This document shows, piece after piece, positions 1 through 7,735 of a DNA stretch of 14,494 bases. Positions within the stretch are counted from its first letter, which is position 1, and each line of letters begins with the position of its first letter. The position numbers and the translations under genes are program-made. The stretch is taken from assembly GCA_002304785.1 (NCBI GenBank), contig DBMG01000116.1, positions 10,050 through 24,543 of the forward strand, read 5' to 3'. This stretch comes from Candidatus Accumulibacter sp. UBA704. GTDB lineage: Bacteria > Pseudomonadota > Gammaproteobacteria > Burkholderiales > Rhodocyclaceae. The notes beneath the pieces are model-generated. The model saw only the letters and a list, made by a program, of their open reading frames with translations, did not search any database and had not been told where the DNA came from.

Positions 1-1101
1 ATTTTCCTGGTGATGTTCTACAAACCCGACGCATCGCTTAACACGAACGGTGTTCCGGTGGCCTTTGCCAGCGTCGAGTACATCATGCGCGATGTGAATT
101 GGGGCTGGCTGATCCGCTACATGCACTCGACCGGCGCCTCGGCCTTCTTCGTGGTGGTGTATCTGCACATGTTTCGCGGCATGCTCTACGGCTCTTACCG
201 CAAACCGCGAGAGCTGATCTGGGTCTTCGGCATGCTGATTTTCCTGGTGCTGATGGCGGAAGCCTTCATGGGATATCTATTGCCCTGGGGGCAAATGTCG
301 TTCTGGGGGGCACAGGTCATCGTCAACCTTTTTTCTGCCATTCCATTCATCGGCGAACCACTTTCGATCTGGATTCGTGGCGACTACGTGATCGGCGATG
401 CAACGCTCAACCGCTTCTTCTCGTTCCACGTCATCGCCGTTCCGCTGGCCTTGCTTGGGCTGGTGGCTGCGCACATCATGGCGCTGCACGAGGTCGGTTC
501 GAACAATCCGGACGGTATCGAGATTAAGAAAAACGTCGACGCCAACGGGATTCCGCTCGATGGCATCCCTTTCCATCCGTATTACACGGTCAAGGACATC
601 GTCGGTGTCGTGGCTTTCCTGATTGTCTTTTTCGCTGTGGTCCTCTTCGCGCCGGAGGGCGGTGGCTACTTTCTCGAATACAACAACTTCTTCCCGGCCG
701 ATCCGCTGAAGACGCCGCCGCACATCGCGCCGGTCTGGTACTTCACCCCTTTCTACTCGATTCTGCGTGCCATCGTCTGGCCGATTTTCGGGCTCGAAGC
801 CAAGTTCTGGGGTGTCGTCGCCATGGGGGCGTCGGTGGTGGTCATCGCCTTCCTGCCATGGCTTGACCGCAGTCCGGTCAAGTCGATCCGCTATCGCGGG
901 CCGATCTACAAGAGCTTCCTGACCGCATTCGTCATCGCATTCCTCGCGCTCGGCTATTTCGGGACGCAGCCTCCTTCTCCGGTCGGCGAAGTCGTATCGC
1001 AGATCTGTACGCTGATCTACTTTGCGTTTTTCCTGCTGATGCCCTGGTATTCGAAAATCGACAAGTGCAAGCCCGAACCGGAAAGGGTGACGTTCAAATG
1101 A
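1..1101 (+). CDS. petB: Cytochrome b subunit of the bc1 complex (5' end missing)
   Basis: Membrane subunit of ubiquinol:cytochrome c oxidoreductase, which oxidises quinol at the Qo site and passes electrons to the Rieske protein and two b haems. The frame is open from base 1, so the true start lies outside the window and roughly the first 50 residues are missing. The four haem-ligand histidines are visible as two spaced pairs: CAC codons at 124 and 166 (H-x13-H) and at 427 and 472 (H-x14-H). The Qo motif at 730-741 reads PVWY instead of the mitochondrial PEWY; from memory, PVWY is typical of beta- and gammaproteobacteria. Several hydrophobic helices follow to the C terminus. The stop overlaps the petC start in an ATGA arrangement (1098-1101), indicating translational coupling. 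The Rieske gene is expected upstream, outside the window. Confidence 0.97.
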   Translation: MFLVMFYKPDASLNTNGVPVAFASVEYIMRDVNWGWLIRYMHSTGASAFFVVVYLHMFRGMLYGSYRKPRELIWVFGMLIFLVLMAEAFMGYLLPWGQMSFWGAQVIVNLFSAIPFIGEPLSIWIRGDYVIGDATLNRFFSFHVIAVPLALLGLVAAHIMALHEVGSNNPDGIEIKKNVDANGIPLDGIPFHPYYTVKDIVGVVAFLIVFFAVVLFAPEGGGYFLEYNNFFPADPLKTPPHIAPVWYFTPFYSILRAIVWPIFGLEAKFWGVVAMGASVVVIAFLPWLDRSPVKSIRYRGPIYKSFLTAFVIAFLALGYFGTQPPSPVGEVVSQICTLIYFAFFLLMPWYSKIDKCKPEPERVTFK

Positions 1102-1832
1102 AGGCGGACATCATGAAGAAATTCCTGCTGGCGCTCCTGTTCGTTCCCCTGACAGTGCTGGCTGCAGGAACGGCGGTGCATCTGGACAAGGCGCCTGAAG
1201 TGCAGTGGGACCGGTCGGCGTTGCAGAACGGTGCGCGGCTTTTCGTCAATTACTGTCTCAATTGCCACGGCATGAGTTTTGTCCGCTACAACCGACTGAC
1301 CGAACTGGGACTGACGGAACAGCAGATCAAGGACAACCTGATGTTTACCGCCGAGAAGATCGGCGAACCGATGCGCATTGCCGCGCGCGCTTCGGAACAG
1401 AAGCAATGGTTCGGCGTTACGCCTCCGGATCTTTCGTTGGTGGCGCGGGCGCGCGCATCCGCCGACGGCAGTGGGGCGGATTGGCTCTATACCTATCTGC
1501 GCTCCTTCTACCAGGACGAGAAACGTCCGACCGGATGGAACAACACGCTGTTCGCCAACGTGGGGATGCCGCATGTCCTGTGGGAACTGCAGGGCGTGCA
1601 GGAACTGAACCATGAGACGCAGAAACTTGGTATTTCGCAATCGGGGCAACTGGCTCCAGCCGAGTTCGACAAGCAGATTGCCGACCTGGTGGGTTTTCTG
1701 GTGTGGGCGGGTGAGCCCGCAGCGGGGTTCCGCAAGCAGTTGGGGTTTGGGGTTCTGGCGTTTCTGGTAATCCTTTTCGGTGTTTCGTATGCACTGAAGA
1801 AGGAATACTGGCGTGACGTCAAGAAGCATTGA
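1098..1832 (+). CDS. petC: Cytochrome c1 of the bc1 complex
   Basis: Membrane-anchored c-type cytochrome that takes electrons from the Rieske protein and passes them to soluble cytochrome c on the periplasmic side. From the ATG at 1098 the protein has 244 residues. An N-terminal signal segment (MKKFLLALLF onward) ends near AAG at residues 22-24. The haem-attachment motif CLNCH is at residues 53-57. The later motif GMPHVLW probably holds the axial Met ligand. A single C-terminal transmembrane helix (about residues 215-235, LGFGVLAFLVILFGVSYAL) is followed by a basic tail. The start was chosen because ATGA overlaps the petB stop and GGAAAGGG lies 10 bases upstream. An internal ATG at 1113 is a weaker alternative. 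Confidence 0.97.
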   Translation: MKADIMKKFLLALLFVPLTVLAAGTAVHLDKAPEVQWDRSALQNGARLFVNYCLNCHGMSFVRYNRLTELGLTEQQIKDNLMFTAEKIGEPMRIAARASEQKQWFGVTPPDLSLVARARASADGSGADWLYTYLRSFYQDEKRPTGWNNTLFANVGMPHVLWELQGVQELNHETQKLGISQSGQLAPAEFDKQIADLVGFLVWAGEPAAGFRKQLGFGVLAFLVILFGVSYALKKEYWRDVKKH

Positions 1833-1853
1833 GTAACCGCCTGTTTTAGGGCT

Positions 1854-1902
1854 CGGCATCGTTGGCACGGCAAGTGCCGATACGGTGCCGGTTTGTTTTT
1901 TT
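1854..1902 (+). terminator. Terminator-like hairpin after petC
   Basis: An inner stem TTGGCAC/GTGCCGA (1862-1868 with 1874-1880, loop GGCAA, one T-G pair) is extended by an outer CGGCA/TGCCG stem (1854-1858 with 1886-1890) across an internal loop. It is followed by a T-rich run at 1892-1902. This has the form of an intrinsic terminator for the pet operon. It ends only 12 bases before the sspA start, so sspA is either reached by read-through or has a promoter within the petC end. Confidence 0.65.
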
Positions 1903-1914
1903 GGGGTATTGATC

Positions 1915-2511
1915 ATGATGAATCTTTATTCGGGTACAACGTGCCCGTTCAGCCAACGTTGCCGCATCGTCCTCTACGAAAAGGGGATGGATTTCCAGGT
2001 AATCGACGTCGACCTCTTCGCCAAGCAGGAAGATATCGCCATGGTCAATCCCTATGGCCGGGTACCGGTCCTTGTCGAGCGCGACCTGATTCTCTACGAG
2101 CCGAATATCATCAACGAATACATCGACGAGCGCTTTCCGCATCCCCAACTGATGCCGGCTGACCCGATCATGCGTGCCCGGGCGCGACAGCTTCTGGTTA
2201 CGATGGAGCGCGAGGTGTTTGCGCATATCGAAGCGCTGGAGAAGAACCTGAAGACGGCCGACAAGGCACGTCAGACGATCCGCGACCGACTGACCGAAAT
2301 GGCGCCGGTCTTCGTCAAGCAAAAGCACATGCTTGGCGACGATTTTTCCATGCTCGACGTCGCGATTGCGCCGCTTCTCTGGCGTCTCGACCACTACGGG
2401 ATCGAGTTGCCGAAATCGGCGGCGCCGTTGATGAAGTACGCGGAACGCATCTTCAGCCGGCAGGGATATATCGATGCCTTGACCCCTTCCGAAAAGGCCA
2501 TGCGTCGCTAA
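1915..2511 (+). CDS. sspA: Stringent starvation protein A (GST-like RNA polymerase-associated protein)
   Basis: SspA has a glutathione-S-transferase fold without known transferase activity. It binds RNA polymerase and affects stationary-phase and stress transcription. The 198-residue protein has a thioredoxin-like N-terminal domain starting MMNLYSGTTCPFSQRC (C10 and C16), with the VPVL cis-Pro turn and LYEPNIINEYIDE segment typical of the GST glutathione-binding region. An all-alpha C-terminal domain follows, including DDFSMLDVAIAPLLWRL. The ATG at 1915 was chosen because SspA proteins characteristically begin MMNLYSGTTCPFS. An upstream in-frame extension to 1885 would add 10 residues with no match and would run into the hairpin T-run. 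GGGG at 1903-1906 is the likely ribosome site. The pairing with sspB downstream is the usual order. Confidence 0.95.
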   Translation: MMNLYSGTTCPFSQRCRIVLYEKGMDFQVIDVDLFAKQEDIAMVNPYGRVPVLVERDLILYEPNIINEYIDERFPHPQLMPADPIMRARARQLLVTMEREVFAHIEALEKNLKTADKARQTIRDRLTEMAPVFVKQKHMLGDDFSMLDVAIAPLLWRLDHYGIELPKSAAPLMKYAERIFSRQGYIDALTPSEKAMRR

Positions 2512-2528
2512 GCCTCACACTTTGCGTG

Positions 2529-2554
2529 AATACCCGGCTTGACGGCCGGGTGTT
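2529..2554 (+). terminator. Hairpin between sspA and sspB
   Basis: AATACCCGGC (2529-2538) pairs with GCCGGGTGTT (2545-2554) with one T-G pair and a six-base loop. Only a very short T-run follows, so it may attenuate, stabilise or process the sspAB message rather than end it. No independent sspB promoter was recognised. Confidence 0.45.
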
Positions 2555-2581
2555 TCCAACATGCGCTGACACCAAGCCGAA

Positions 2582-3013
2582 ATGAGCGAAAACCTGCCAT
2601 CGACCAAACCCTACCTGATCCGGGCCATCCATGAATGGTGTACCGACAACGGATTTACGCCCTACATCGCCGTGAAAGTCGACGAATGGGCGCGCGTGCC
2701 CCGCGAATTCGTGCGGGATGGACAGATCGTGCTCAATGTCGGTTATGAAGCCACGGGTGGCCTGAAGATCGCCAACGACGGAATCAGTTTTCAGGCGCGT
2801 TTCGGCGGAGTTGCGCGGGATATTTCCTTTCCGATCGAAAACGTGGCGGCGATCTATGCGCGGGAGAACGGCGCCGGGATGGCGTTCGAACCGGAGAGCA
2901 AAGGTGCCGTTGCGGGCAGCGTGACGGAGGCTGGCACGTCCATCGCCGGCGATAAGCCCGATCCCACCTCACCGCCGCCCGCAGGCCGACCGAAGTTGCA
3001 GCGGATCAAGTAA
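2582..3013 (+). CDS. sspB: ClpXP protease specificity-enhancing factor SspB
   Basis: Adaptor that delivers ssrA-tagged, ribosome-rescued polypeptides to the ClpXP protease. The 143-residue protein has the conserved N-terminal substrate-binding domain (KPYLIRAIHEWCTDNGFTPY, then IVLNVGY and FQARFGG). A low-complexity Pro/Ala/Gly linker follows (about residues 103-134). The protein ends in a short basic-hydrophobic tail, RPKLQRIK (136-143), that matches the ClpX-binding (XB) tail of SspB. This start gives the usual N terminus, although no strong Shine-Dalgarno sequence lies just upstream, which fits coupling to sspA on one message. Confidence 0.95.
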   Translation: MSENLPSTKPYLIRAIHEWCTDNGFTPYIAVKVDEWARVPREFVRDGQIVLNVGYEATGGLKIANDGISFQARFGGVARDISFPIENVAAIYARENGAGMAFEPESKGAVAGSVTEAGTSIAGDKPDPTSPPPAGRPKLQRIK

Positions 3014-3222
3014 TCCTGCTCCTTCTTGAAGCGCCATCTTGCAGAGGGCGCACCAACATAATGCGACGATCTGCTTCGTTGTCGCCGAATCCCCTGAAAT
3101 CGGTGGAAGCTGCCGTCTGGCATAACTGTTGCTCTAAACGGATCGGAGCTTTTGTCGATTGCCTGGCACGCTCGATCCGGGTTGTCCGGCGGACGGTTGT
3201 TTGACCATCATTCAGGAACAGC
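3014..3222 (+). other. Intergenic stretch with no recognised element
   Basis: The 209 bases between sspB and ybiB hold no convincing ORF, tRNA (no TTCRA arm with matching acceptor was seen) or strong promoter boxes. AGGA at 3214-3217 is the ribosome site of the next gene. Any ybiB promoter here is not recognisable by eye. Confidence 0.4.
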
Positions 3223-4206
3223 ATGAACTACGCGCATTACATCCGGGAACTCGGTAGGGGGAGCGAGGGGGCTCGCGATCTTTCGCTCGACGAAGCGCGT
3301 CAGCTCTACGGGGCGATGCTCGATGGCGGTGTGCCGGAGCTTGAGTTGGGAGCCATAGCGATTGCGTTGCGGTTGAAAGGCGAGAGCATCGACGAAATGA
3401 TAGGCTTCCTGAGCGCGCTGAATGAGCGCCACTACGCCATGCAATGTCCTCAGGGACGGCTGCGCCCAGTGGTCGTCCCGTCCTACAACGGGGCGCGCAA
3501 AGGGATCAATCTGACACCGTTGCTTGCATTGCTGCTCAAGCGCTACGGGATTCCGGTTCTGATCCACGGTCTGATCGAGGGATATGGCCGCGTGACTTCT
3601 GCGCAGGTTCTCCGGGAGTTCGGCCTGATGCCTTGCAGCAGTATCTCCCAGGGGCAGCAGATGCTCGACGATAGCGGTTTTGTCTTTGTTCCGCTTTCGG
3701 CCATCTCTCCCGGCTTGAACAACCTGCTCTTGCTGCGTAGTCGGCTCGGCCTGCGGAACAGCGCACATAGCCTCGTCAAGATGCTGGATCCATTCAAGGG
3801 AGGAGGTATGCTGCTGGCGGCGGCCACGCACCCGGATTATCTCGAGATGATGCGTGAAGTCCTCGGAGCGTTGGGTGTCCACGGTTTGCTGCTCAGAGGA
3901 ACCGAAGGCGAGCCCTATGCGAACCCCAAACGGCGTCCGCGCATAGAGCATCTGTATGAAGGGAATTGCGACGTTCTGTTCGAGGCCGAGCATGACAGCC
4001 TAAAGATGTTGCCGAATCTGCCCGAGTCGTGCGATGCGAAAACCACGGCTGATTGGATCCGCAAGGTCATGGCCGGTGAAGTTGCGCTTCCTTCGCCCAT
4101 TGCCAATCAGCTCGCTTGCTGCCTGTTTGCTTCGGGCTATGCTGAAGATATCAACCAGGCCAAGGCCATCGTTGCCGTGGAAGGGTCGGGACAGTCGGTC
4201 TGCTAG
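3223..4206 (+). CDS. ybiB: YbiB/TrpD2-family DNA-binding protein
   Basis: A 327-residue homologue of anthranilate phosphoribosyltransferase that belongs to the YbiB (TrpD2) group. E. coli YbiB binds nucleic acid without sequence specificity and is LexA-regulated; it is not a tryptophan enzyme. The helical N-terminal domain (LSLDEARQLYGAMLDGGVPELELGAIAIALRLKGES) and the overall TrpD-like plan are clear. The phosphoribosyl-pyrophosphate loop GTGGD of true TrpD is replaced by PSYNGARKG (residues 86-94), and the following KHGN-type segment reads IHGLIEGYGRV. This argues against TrpD activity. AGGA is placed 5 bases before the ATG. The gene stands alone between two gaps, with no other trp genes nearby. 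Confidence 0.88.
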   Translation: MNYAHYIRELGRGSEGARDLSLDEARQLYGAMLDGGVPELELGAIAIALRLKGESIDEMIGFLSALNERHYAMQCPQGRLRPVVVPSYNGARKGINLTPLLALLLKRYGIPVLIHGLIEGYGRVTSAQVLREFGLMPCSSISQGQQMLDDSGFVFVPLSAISPGLNNLLLLRSRLGLRNSAHSLVKMLDPFKGGGMLLAAATHPDYLEMMREVLGALGVHGLLLRGTEGEPYANPKRRPRIEHLYEGNCDVLFEAEHDSLKMLPNLPESCDAKTTADWIRKVMAGEVALPSPIANQLACCLFASGYAEDINQAKAIVAVEGSGQSVC

Positions 4207-4317
4207 TCCGTCTGGCAGCGCCCCGCGTTAACTGTTCGGGGTAGTCGTTCAATTATTTCCTGACGGAATGCAGTCATCAGGCCCGGGCTTATTGAGGTGC
4301 AATCCACTCCGGACCGT

Positions 4318-4323
4318 TATAAT
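4318..4323 (+). promoter_or_regulatory. Possible -10 box for the TerC-family gene
   Basis: A perfect TATAAT lies 33 bases before the TerC-family start. The best upstream match, TTGAGG at 4292-4297, is 20 bases away, which is longer than ideal, and no extended -10 TG is present. This is a plausible but weak sigma-70 promoter. Confidence 0.4.
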
Positions 4324-4356
4324 TCAAGGCTGAATACTACTTGAGATCTCTCTGAA

Positions 4357-5118
4357 ATGGATTTGGTGTCTTTGTTATTGAGCCCGGAAGCCTGGATCGC
4401 CTTTTTTACGCTGACTGCGCTCGAGTTGGTACTGGGAATCGACAACATCATCTTCATCTCCATCCTGGTCGATCGCCTGCCGAGGGAAGTTCGAGAGAAA
4501 GCGCGGAAAATCGGGCTTTTCTTCGCCATGTTCATGCGTATCGGGCTCTTGCTTCTTCTTTCGTGGATGGTTGGCGCGACTGATCCTCTATTCAGTGTTC
4601 TGGGCAGGCCGATTTCTCCCCGCGATATCATTCTGCTGGGAGGTGGGCTTTTCCTGCTATGGAAGAGTACGCAGGAAATACACCAATTGCTGGAAGGCGA
4701 AGAAGAACACAGGGGCAACAAAGTGGTAGCGAGTTTTGCAGCGATCATTCTGCAGATCATGGTAATCGATCTGGTGTTTTCGCTTGACTCCATCATTACG
4801 GCCGTGGGTATGGCCCGCGATGTCGCGGTCATGATCGCTGCAGTGGTCGCTTCCGTGGGGCTGATGATGCTCTTTGCACGAAGCATCGGAGACTTCGTTT
4901 CTGCGCATCCTTCGATCAAGATGCTGGCGCTTTCGTTTCTCCTCATCGTCGGTATGGCGCTCGCGGCCGAAGGTCTGGGCCACCATGTTCCGAAGGGATA
5001 CATCTACTTCGCCATGGCTTTTTCTCTGGCAGTGGAAATGCTCAACCTTCGCATGCGGAAGAAACAGGCAAAGCCGGTTCGTCTGCGTGGATCGATGGAG
5101 CATGAGTTGCTGGACTGA
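4357..5118 (+). CDS. TerC-family integral membrane protein
   Basis: A 253-residue inner-membrane protein of the TerC family. Members are linked to tellurite resistance and, in several bacteria, to manganese or other metal export. About seven hydrophobic helices are seen. The family's conserved acidic segments are present: ELVLGIDNIIFISIL (E23, D29, N30) in the first helix and VIDLVFSLDSIITAVG (D138, D144) in the repeat-related half. A charged loop (residues 106-122, STQEIHQLLEGEEEHRG) lies between the halves, and a short basic C-terminal tail follows. No other tellurite genes are nearby, so a general metal-homeostasis role is more likely than specific tellurite resistance. The next gene, a CorC/CNNM-type protein, begins 33 bases later and is probably co-transcribed. 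Confidence 0.92.
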   Translation: MDLVSLLLSPEAWIAFFTLTALELVLGIDNIIFISILVDRLPREVREKARKIGLFFAMFMRIGLLLLLSWMVGATDPLFSVLGRPISPRDIILLGGGLFLLWKSTQEIHQLLEGEEEHRGNKVVASFAAIILQIMVIDLVFSLDSIITAVGMARDVAVMIAAVVASVGLMMLFARSIGDFVSAHPSIKMLALSFLLIVGMALAAEGLGHHVPKGYIYFAMAFSLAVEMLNLRMRKKQAKPVRLRGSMEHELLD

Positions 5119-5151
5119 CCGGCCTCGCTCGAGAAACCAGGGAATCATCGA

Positions 5152-6486
5152 ATGGATATCGTCCTGCTGATCTTGCTGATATTGCTCAACGGCGTTTTGG
5201 CGATGTCCGAGATCGCAGTTGTTTCATCCAGAAAGTCACGTCTGCAGAAACTGGCGGATGATGGTTCTCCTGGGGCGAAGACGGCGCTTGATCTGAGTAA
5301 CGAGCCTTCTGGTTTCCTGTCCACCATCCAGGTCGGAATCACGACGGTAGGCATTCTGAGTGGTGCCATCGGGGAAAGTGCGCTAGCCGACCCCTTGGGC
5401 GAATGGTTGTCTGCGGTTCCGTTCCTGCAGCCTTATGCCCGCGGGCTGGCACTGTCCTTTGTGGTGGTGGCCCTGACCTATTTTTCGGTAGTCATTGGCG
5501 AACTGGTGCCCAAGCGGTTGGGATTGCTGGCTCCCGAAGCTGTTGCCGGGTTTATCTCGTCGCCGATGACCGTGTTGTCGCGCGTGGCGAGTCCGCTGGT
5601 CTGGCTGCTCTCATCCTCCTCTACCGTGATTCTGAAAGTGATCGGCGCGCGTGCGACCTCCGAGGCTCCGGTGACCAACGACGAAATCAACGTGCTGATG
5701 GAGCAGGGGGCCGAGGCCGGGATCTTTCACGAGAGCGAACAGGCGATCGTTTCCAACGTGCTGCGTCTTGATGAACAGCGAATCGGCGCCATCATGACGC
5801 ACCGCAACGACATCTATGTGCTCGACCTCGATGCGCCCGAAGAGGACATCAGGACCTGCCTCTCCGAGAGCCCATACACGCGGATTGTGGTGTGCCGTGA
5901 CGGGCTTGAACATATCGTCGGTATCCTGCGCACCGCGGATTTGTTGAAGCTGGCTCTGGCTGGCGAAAAACTCGATGTTGAAAGGTACTTGCGGCCCGCA
6001 CTGTTCGTGCCGGAGGGCGTAACGACGACTCATTTGCTGGAAAGCTTCCGGAAGGCACGTCAGCAATGTGCGCTCATTGTCGATGAGTATGGAGAATTGC
6101 AGGGGCTGGTGACGTTGACCGACGTGCTTGCCTCGATCGTCGGCGATATCCCCTCGTCGGATTCCACCGAGGCGCAAGACATCGTTCTGCGCGAGGATGG
6201 CTCCTGGCTGATCGACGGCAGCGTACCCATCGAACGCCTTAAATCGGCGGTGGATATCGAGGATGATTTACCCGGGGAAGATGAAAACGCCTATAACACC
6301 CTGGGCGGACTCGTCATGTATGTGCTTGGACGCATTCCGATCGTTCCTGATTCGTTCGAGACAGCCGGTTTCCGGTTTGAAGTCGTCGATATGGACAAGA
6401 ATCGTGTCGACAAAGTCCTGCTCAGCCGGTTGGCGGGTGAGCAGGAAGCCTCCGGTGTTGGGCACGACAACACCAATCATCGCTGA
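5152..6486 (+). CDS. CNNM/CBS/CorC_HlyC (hemolysin-family) transporter-like protein
   Basis: A 444-residue membrane protein with the DUF21 (CNNM) transmembrane domain at about residues 1-190, including the signature SEIAVVSSRKSRL (19-31) and GELVPKRLGL (116-125). A tandem CBS pair (about 205-330: IMTHRNDIYVLD, then ALIVDEYGELQGLVTLTDVLASIVGDI) and a C-terminal CorC_HlyC domain (about 345-428) follow. Such proteins are often named hemolysins, but the family is linked to magnesium, cobalt or other divalent-cation transport. This one is full length and not a toxin on this evidence. AGGGA at 5139-5143 lies 8 bases before the ATG. Its short spacing from the TerC gene suggests an operon dealing with divalent metals. 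Confidence 0.92.
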   Translation: MDIVLLILLILLNGVLAMSEIAVVSSRKSRLQKLADDGSPGAKTALDLSNEPSGFLSTIQVGITTVGILSGAIGESALADPLGEWLSAVPFLQPYARGLALSFVVVALTYFSVVIGELVPKRLGLLAPEAVAGFISSPMTVLSRVASPLVWLLSSSSTVILKVIGARATSEAPVTNDEINVLMEQGAEAGIFHESEQAIVSNVLRLDEQRIGAIMTHRNDIYVLDLDAPEEDIRTCLSESPYTRIVVCRDGLEHIVGILRTADLLKLALAGEKLDVERYLRPALFVPEGVTTTHLLESFRKARQQCALIVDEYGELQGLVTLTDVLASIVGDIPSSDSTEAQDIVLREDGSWLIDGSVPIERLKSAVDIEDDLPGEDENAYNTLGGLVMYVLGRIPIVPDSFETAGFRFEVVDMDKNRVDKVLLSRLAGEQEASGVGHDNTNHR

Positions 6487-6687
6487 TTGCGGTGCGCCTC
6501 GTTTATATCCCTATCTGATTGACTTGATTGCATATTGGTTCTCAGCTTGAACTGGAGAGTTCTTGCCGATGACCTCTGCCGGGGTGTCGTCAGACGTTTC
6601 TGGCGAGGATCCGTTTCTGCTGGCGAAGCCTGCCTAGCCCACCCCGATACCACGCGTTTTGAGTTGCGCGGCAAAACCGCGGATAAC

Positions 6688-6723
6688 GCGCGTTTATCGG
6701 TTCTTGTTGGCCGATAATCGCGC
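6688..6723. repeat. Inverted repeat upstream of aroD
   Basis: GCGCGTTTATCGG (6688-6700) and CCGATAATCGCGC (6711-6723) are inverted repeats of 13 bases with one mismatch, separated by 10 bases. The left arm overlaps the palindrome ACGCGCGT (6686-6693). It could be a regulator-binding site or a transcript hairpin. There is no T-run after it, so it is not a typical terminator of the upstream gene. Confidence 0.5.
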
Positions 6724-6827
6724 AAAAGCACCTTTCGCCTGATCGACGCTGGCATTTGCAGCGCCTAGTATTCAGACAACAAAAAAATGTCTCGTGTCGT
6801 ACGTCAACGTCGAATCAGGAGCAGGGA

Positions 6828-6929
6828 ATGAAATCGCTCGCGGGGAACCAGATGCCAGTTTCAACCAGAACGAATCGGTTGTGCTCGCTTGCTGCTCGAG
6901 AGGCCGATTCTCTGCGCATTTCGGCTTGA
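6828..6929 (+). CDS. Possible 33-residue leader ORF before aroD
   Basis: An ATG at 6828 is preceded by AGGAG (6817-6821) at 6-base spacing, one of the better Shine-Dalgarno sites in the window. It opens 34 codons that end at a TGA (6927-6929), 15 bases before the aroD ATG. The peptide (MKSLAGNQMP onward, ending RISA) matches nothing I know and has no membrane segment or clear attenuator codon run. It could be a translated leader coupled to aroD, or chance. Confidence 0.25.
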   Translation: MKSLAGNQMPVSTRTNRLCSLAAREADSLRISA

Positions 6930-6944
6930 TGCGGGAGTTGCCAG

Positions 6945-7718
6945 ATGAAACGAATCCAGATAGGCGGAAAGATCATTGGTCGGGCGGACCGGCCGTTGAT
7001 TTGCACGCCGCTGGTCGGCAAGACGCGAGCGGCAGTCCTGGAGGAAATGGCTGTTGTAGTGCCGAAACAGCCGGACCTGATCGAATGGCGTGTCGATTTC
7101 CTCGAAAGCAAGGGCGACATCGCCGCGGTCATCGACCTGGCCAGTGAAATCAAGGCGGTTGCCGGGGGGATTCCGATCGTTTTCGCTTGTCGCACGCTGG
7201 ACGAAGGCGGCGGTTCCAGCCCTCTCAACGATGCGGATATTCTGAAGCTCTTTGTGGCCGCGTGTGCCAGCCGCTGCGTCGACGCTATCGATTATGAGAT
7301 GAGCAATCCCGCCTACAACCTGGCGATGCTCCGTGAGGCGTCGCGCGAAAACGGCGTAACCATGATCTTGTCGTACCACAACCACCAGTTCACTCCCGAC
7401 GGAGCCGAACTCGCGGAGAAGTTCGGGGAAGCGGAGCGCTTGGGGGCGGATATGGCCAAGGTGATCGTGATGCCCAAAGCCTCCGAGGATGTTCTGGCGC
7501 TGCTGTGGGCGACGCTGAAAGCCAGCAGGAAATGCAGGATCCCCTTGGTCAGCATGTCGATGGGGAGGCTTGGGTCGCTGTCCAGGATTTTTGGTTGGGT
7601 TTATGGCTCGGCCGTGACCTTTGCCGCGGGAATGAACAGTTCGGCTCCCGGGCAAATGTCGATCGAGGAACTGCGCCCGGTTCTGGCGACGGTTCGCCAT
7701 GCCGTGGAGGACAGTTGA
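6945..7718 (+). CDS. aroD: Type I 3-dehydroquinate dehydratase
   Basis: Class I aldolase-fold enzyme that removes water from 3-dehydroquinate to give 3-dehydroshikimate through a lysine Schiff base. The 257-residue length is normal. All the known functional residues are visible: E47 and R49 (EWRVDF), R83 (CRTLDEGG), D116 and E118 (IDYEMS), catalytic H145 (LSYHNHQFT), Schiff-base K172 (ADMAKVIVMP), R214 (LGSLSRIFG), and S233 with Q237 (SSAPGQ). GGGAG at 6933-6937 is 7 bases before the ATG. The biosynthetic role is usually served by a separate gene. Here the neighbours are a ThDP enzyme, a TIM-barrel protein and a TRAP importer, which suggests a catabolic duty on quinate-like compounds. That role is inferred from context. 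Confidence 0.93.
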   Translation: MKRIQIGGKIIGRADRPLICTPLVGKTRAAVLEEMAVVVPKQPDLIEWRVDFLESKGDIAAVIDLASEIKAVAGGIPIVFACRTLDEGGGSSPLNDADILKLFVAACASRCVDAIDYEMSNPAYNLAMLREASRENGVTMILSYHNHQFTPDGAELAEKFGEAERLGADMAKVIVMPKASEDVLALLWATLKASRKCRIPLVSMSMGRLGSLSRIFGWVYGSAVTFAAGMNSSAPGQMSIEELRPVLATVRHAVEDS

Positions 7719-7735
7719 AAGTTATCCAAGTATCG

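Larger units (their letters stand above)
6487..6944 (+). other. 458-base border between housekeeping genes and the catabolic cluster
   Basis: No confident protein gene or RNA gene is recognised. The stretch holds a 13-base near-perfect inverted repeat (6688-6723), a distant CGGGGTG/CACCCCG pairing (6580-6586 with 6640-6646), an A-run at 6781-6787 and a possible small leader ORF (6828-6929). No good sigma-70 promoter was found. As the start of the downstream gene set, it is the expected place for its promoter and operator. Confidence 0.5.

Noticed and set aside
730..741. PVWY as a damaging change in the cytochrome b Qo motif
   Set aside because: From established knowledge, PVWY is a normal variant in beta- and gammaproteobacteria.
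3014..3222. Possible tRNA or small RNA between sspB and ybiB
   Set aside because: No cloverleaf, TTC arm or terminator-backed hairpin could be drawn.
5152..6486. Haemolysin toxin
   Set aside because: The hemolysin family name is historical. The domains are CNNM, CBS pair and CorC_HlyC, which point to ion transport.
6750..6766. Sigma-54-like GG-N10-GC promoter
   Set aside because: The GG and GC spacing is met, but the -12 side is AGCGC rather than TTGCA-like, so the match is too weak.
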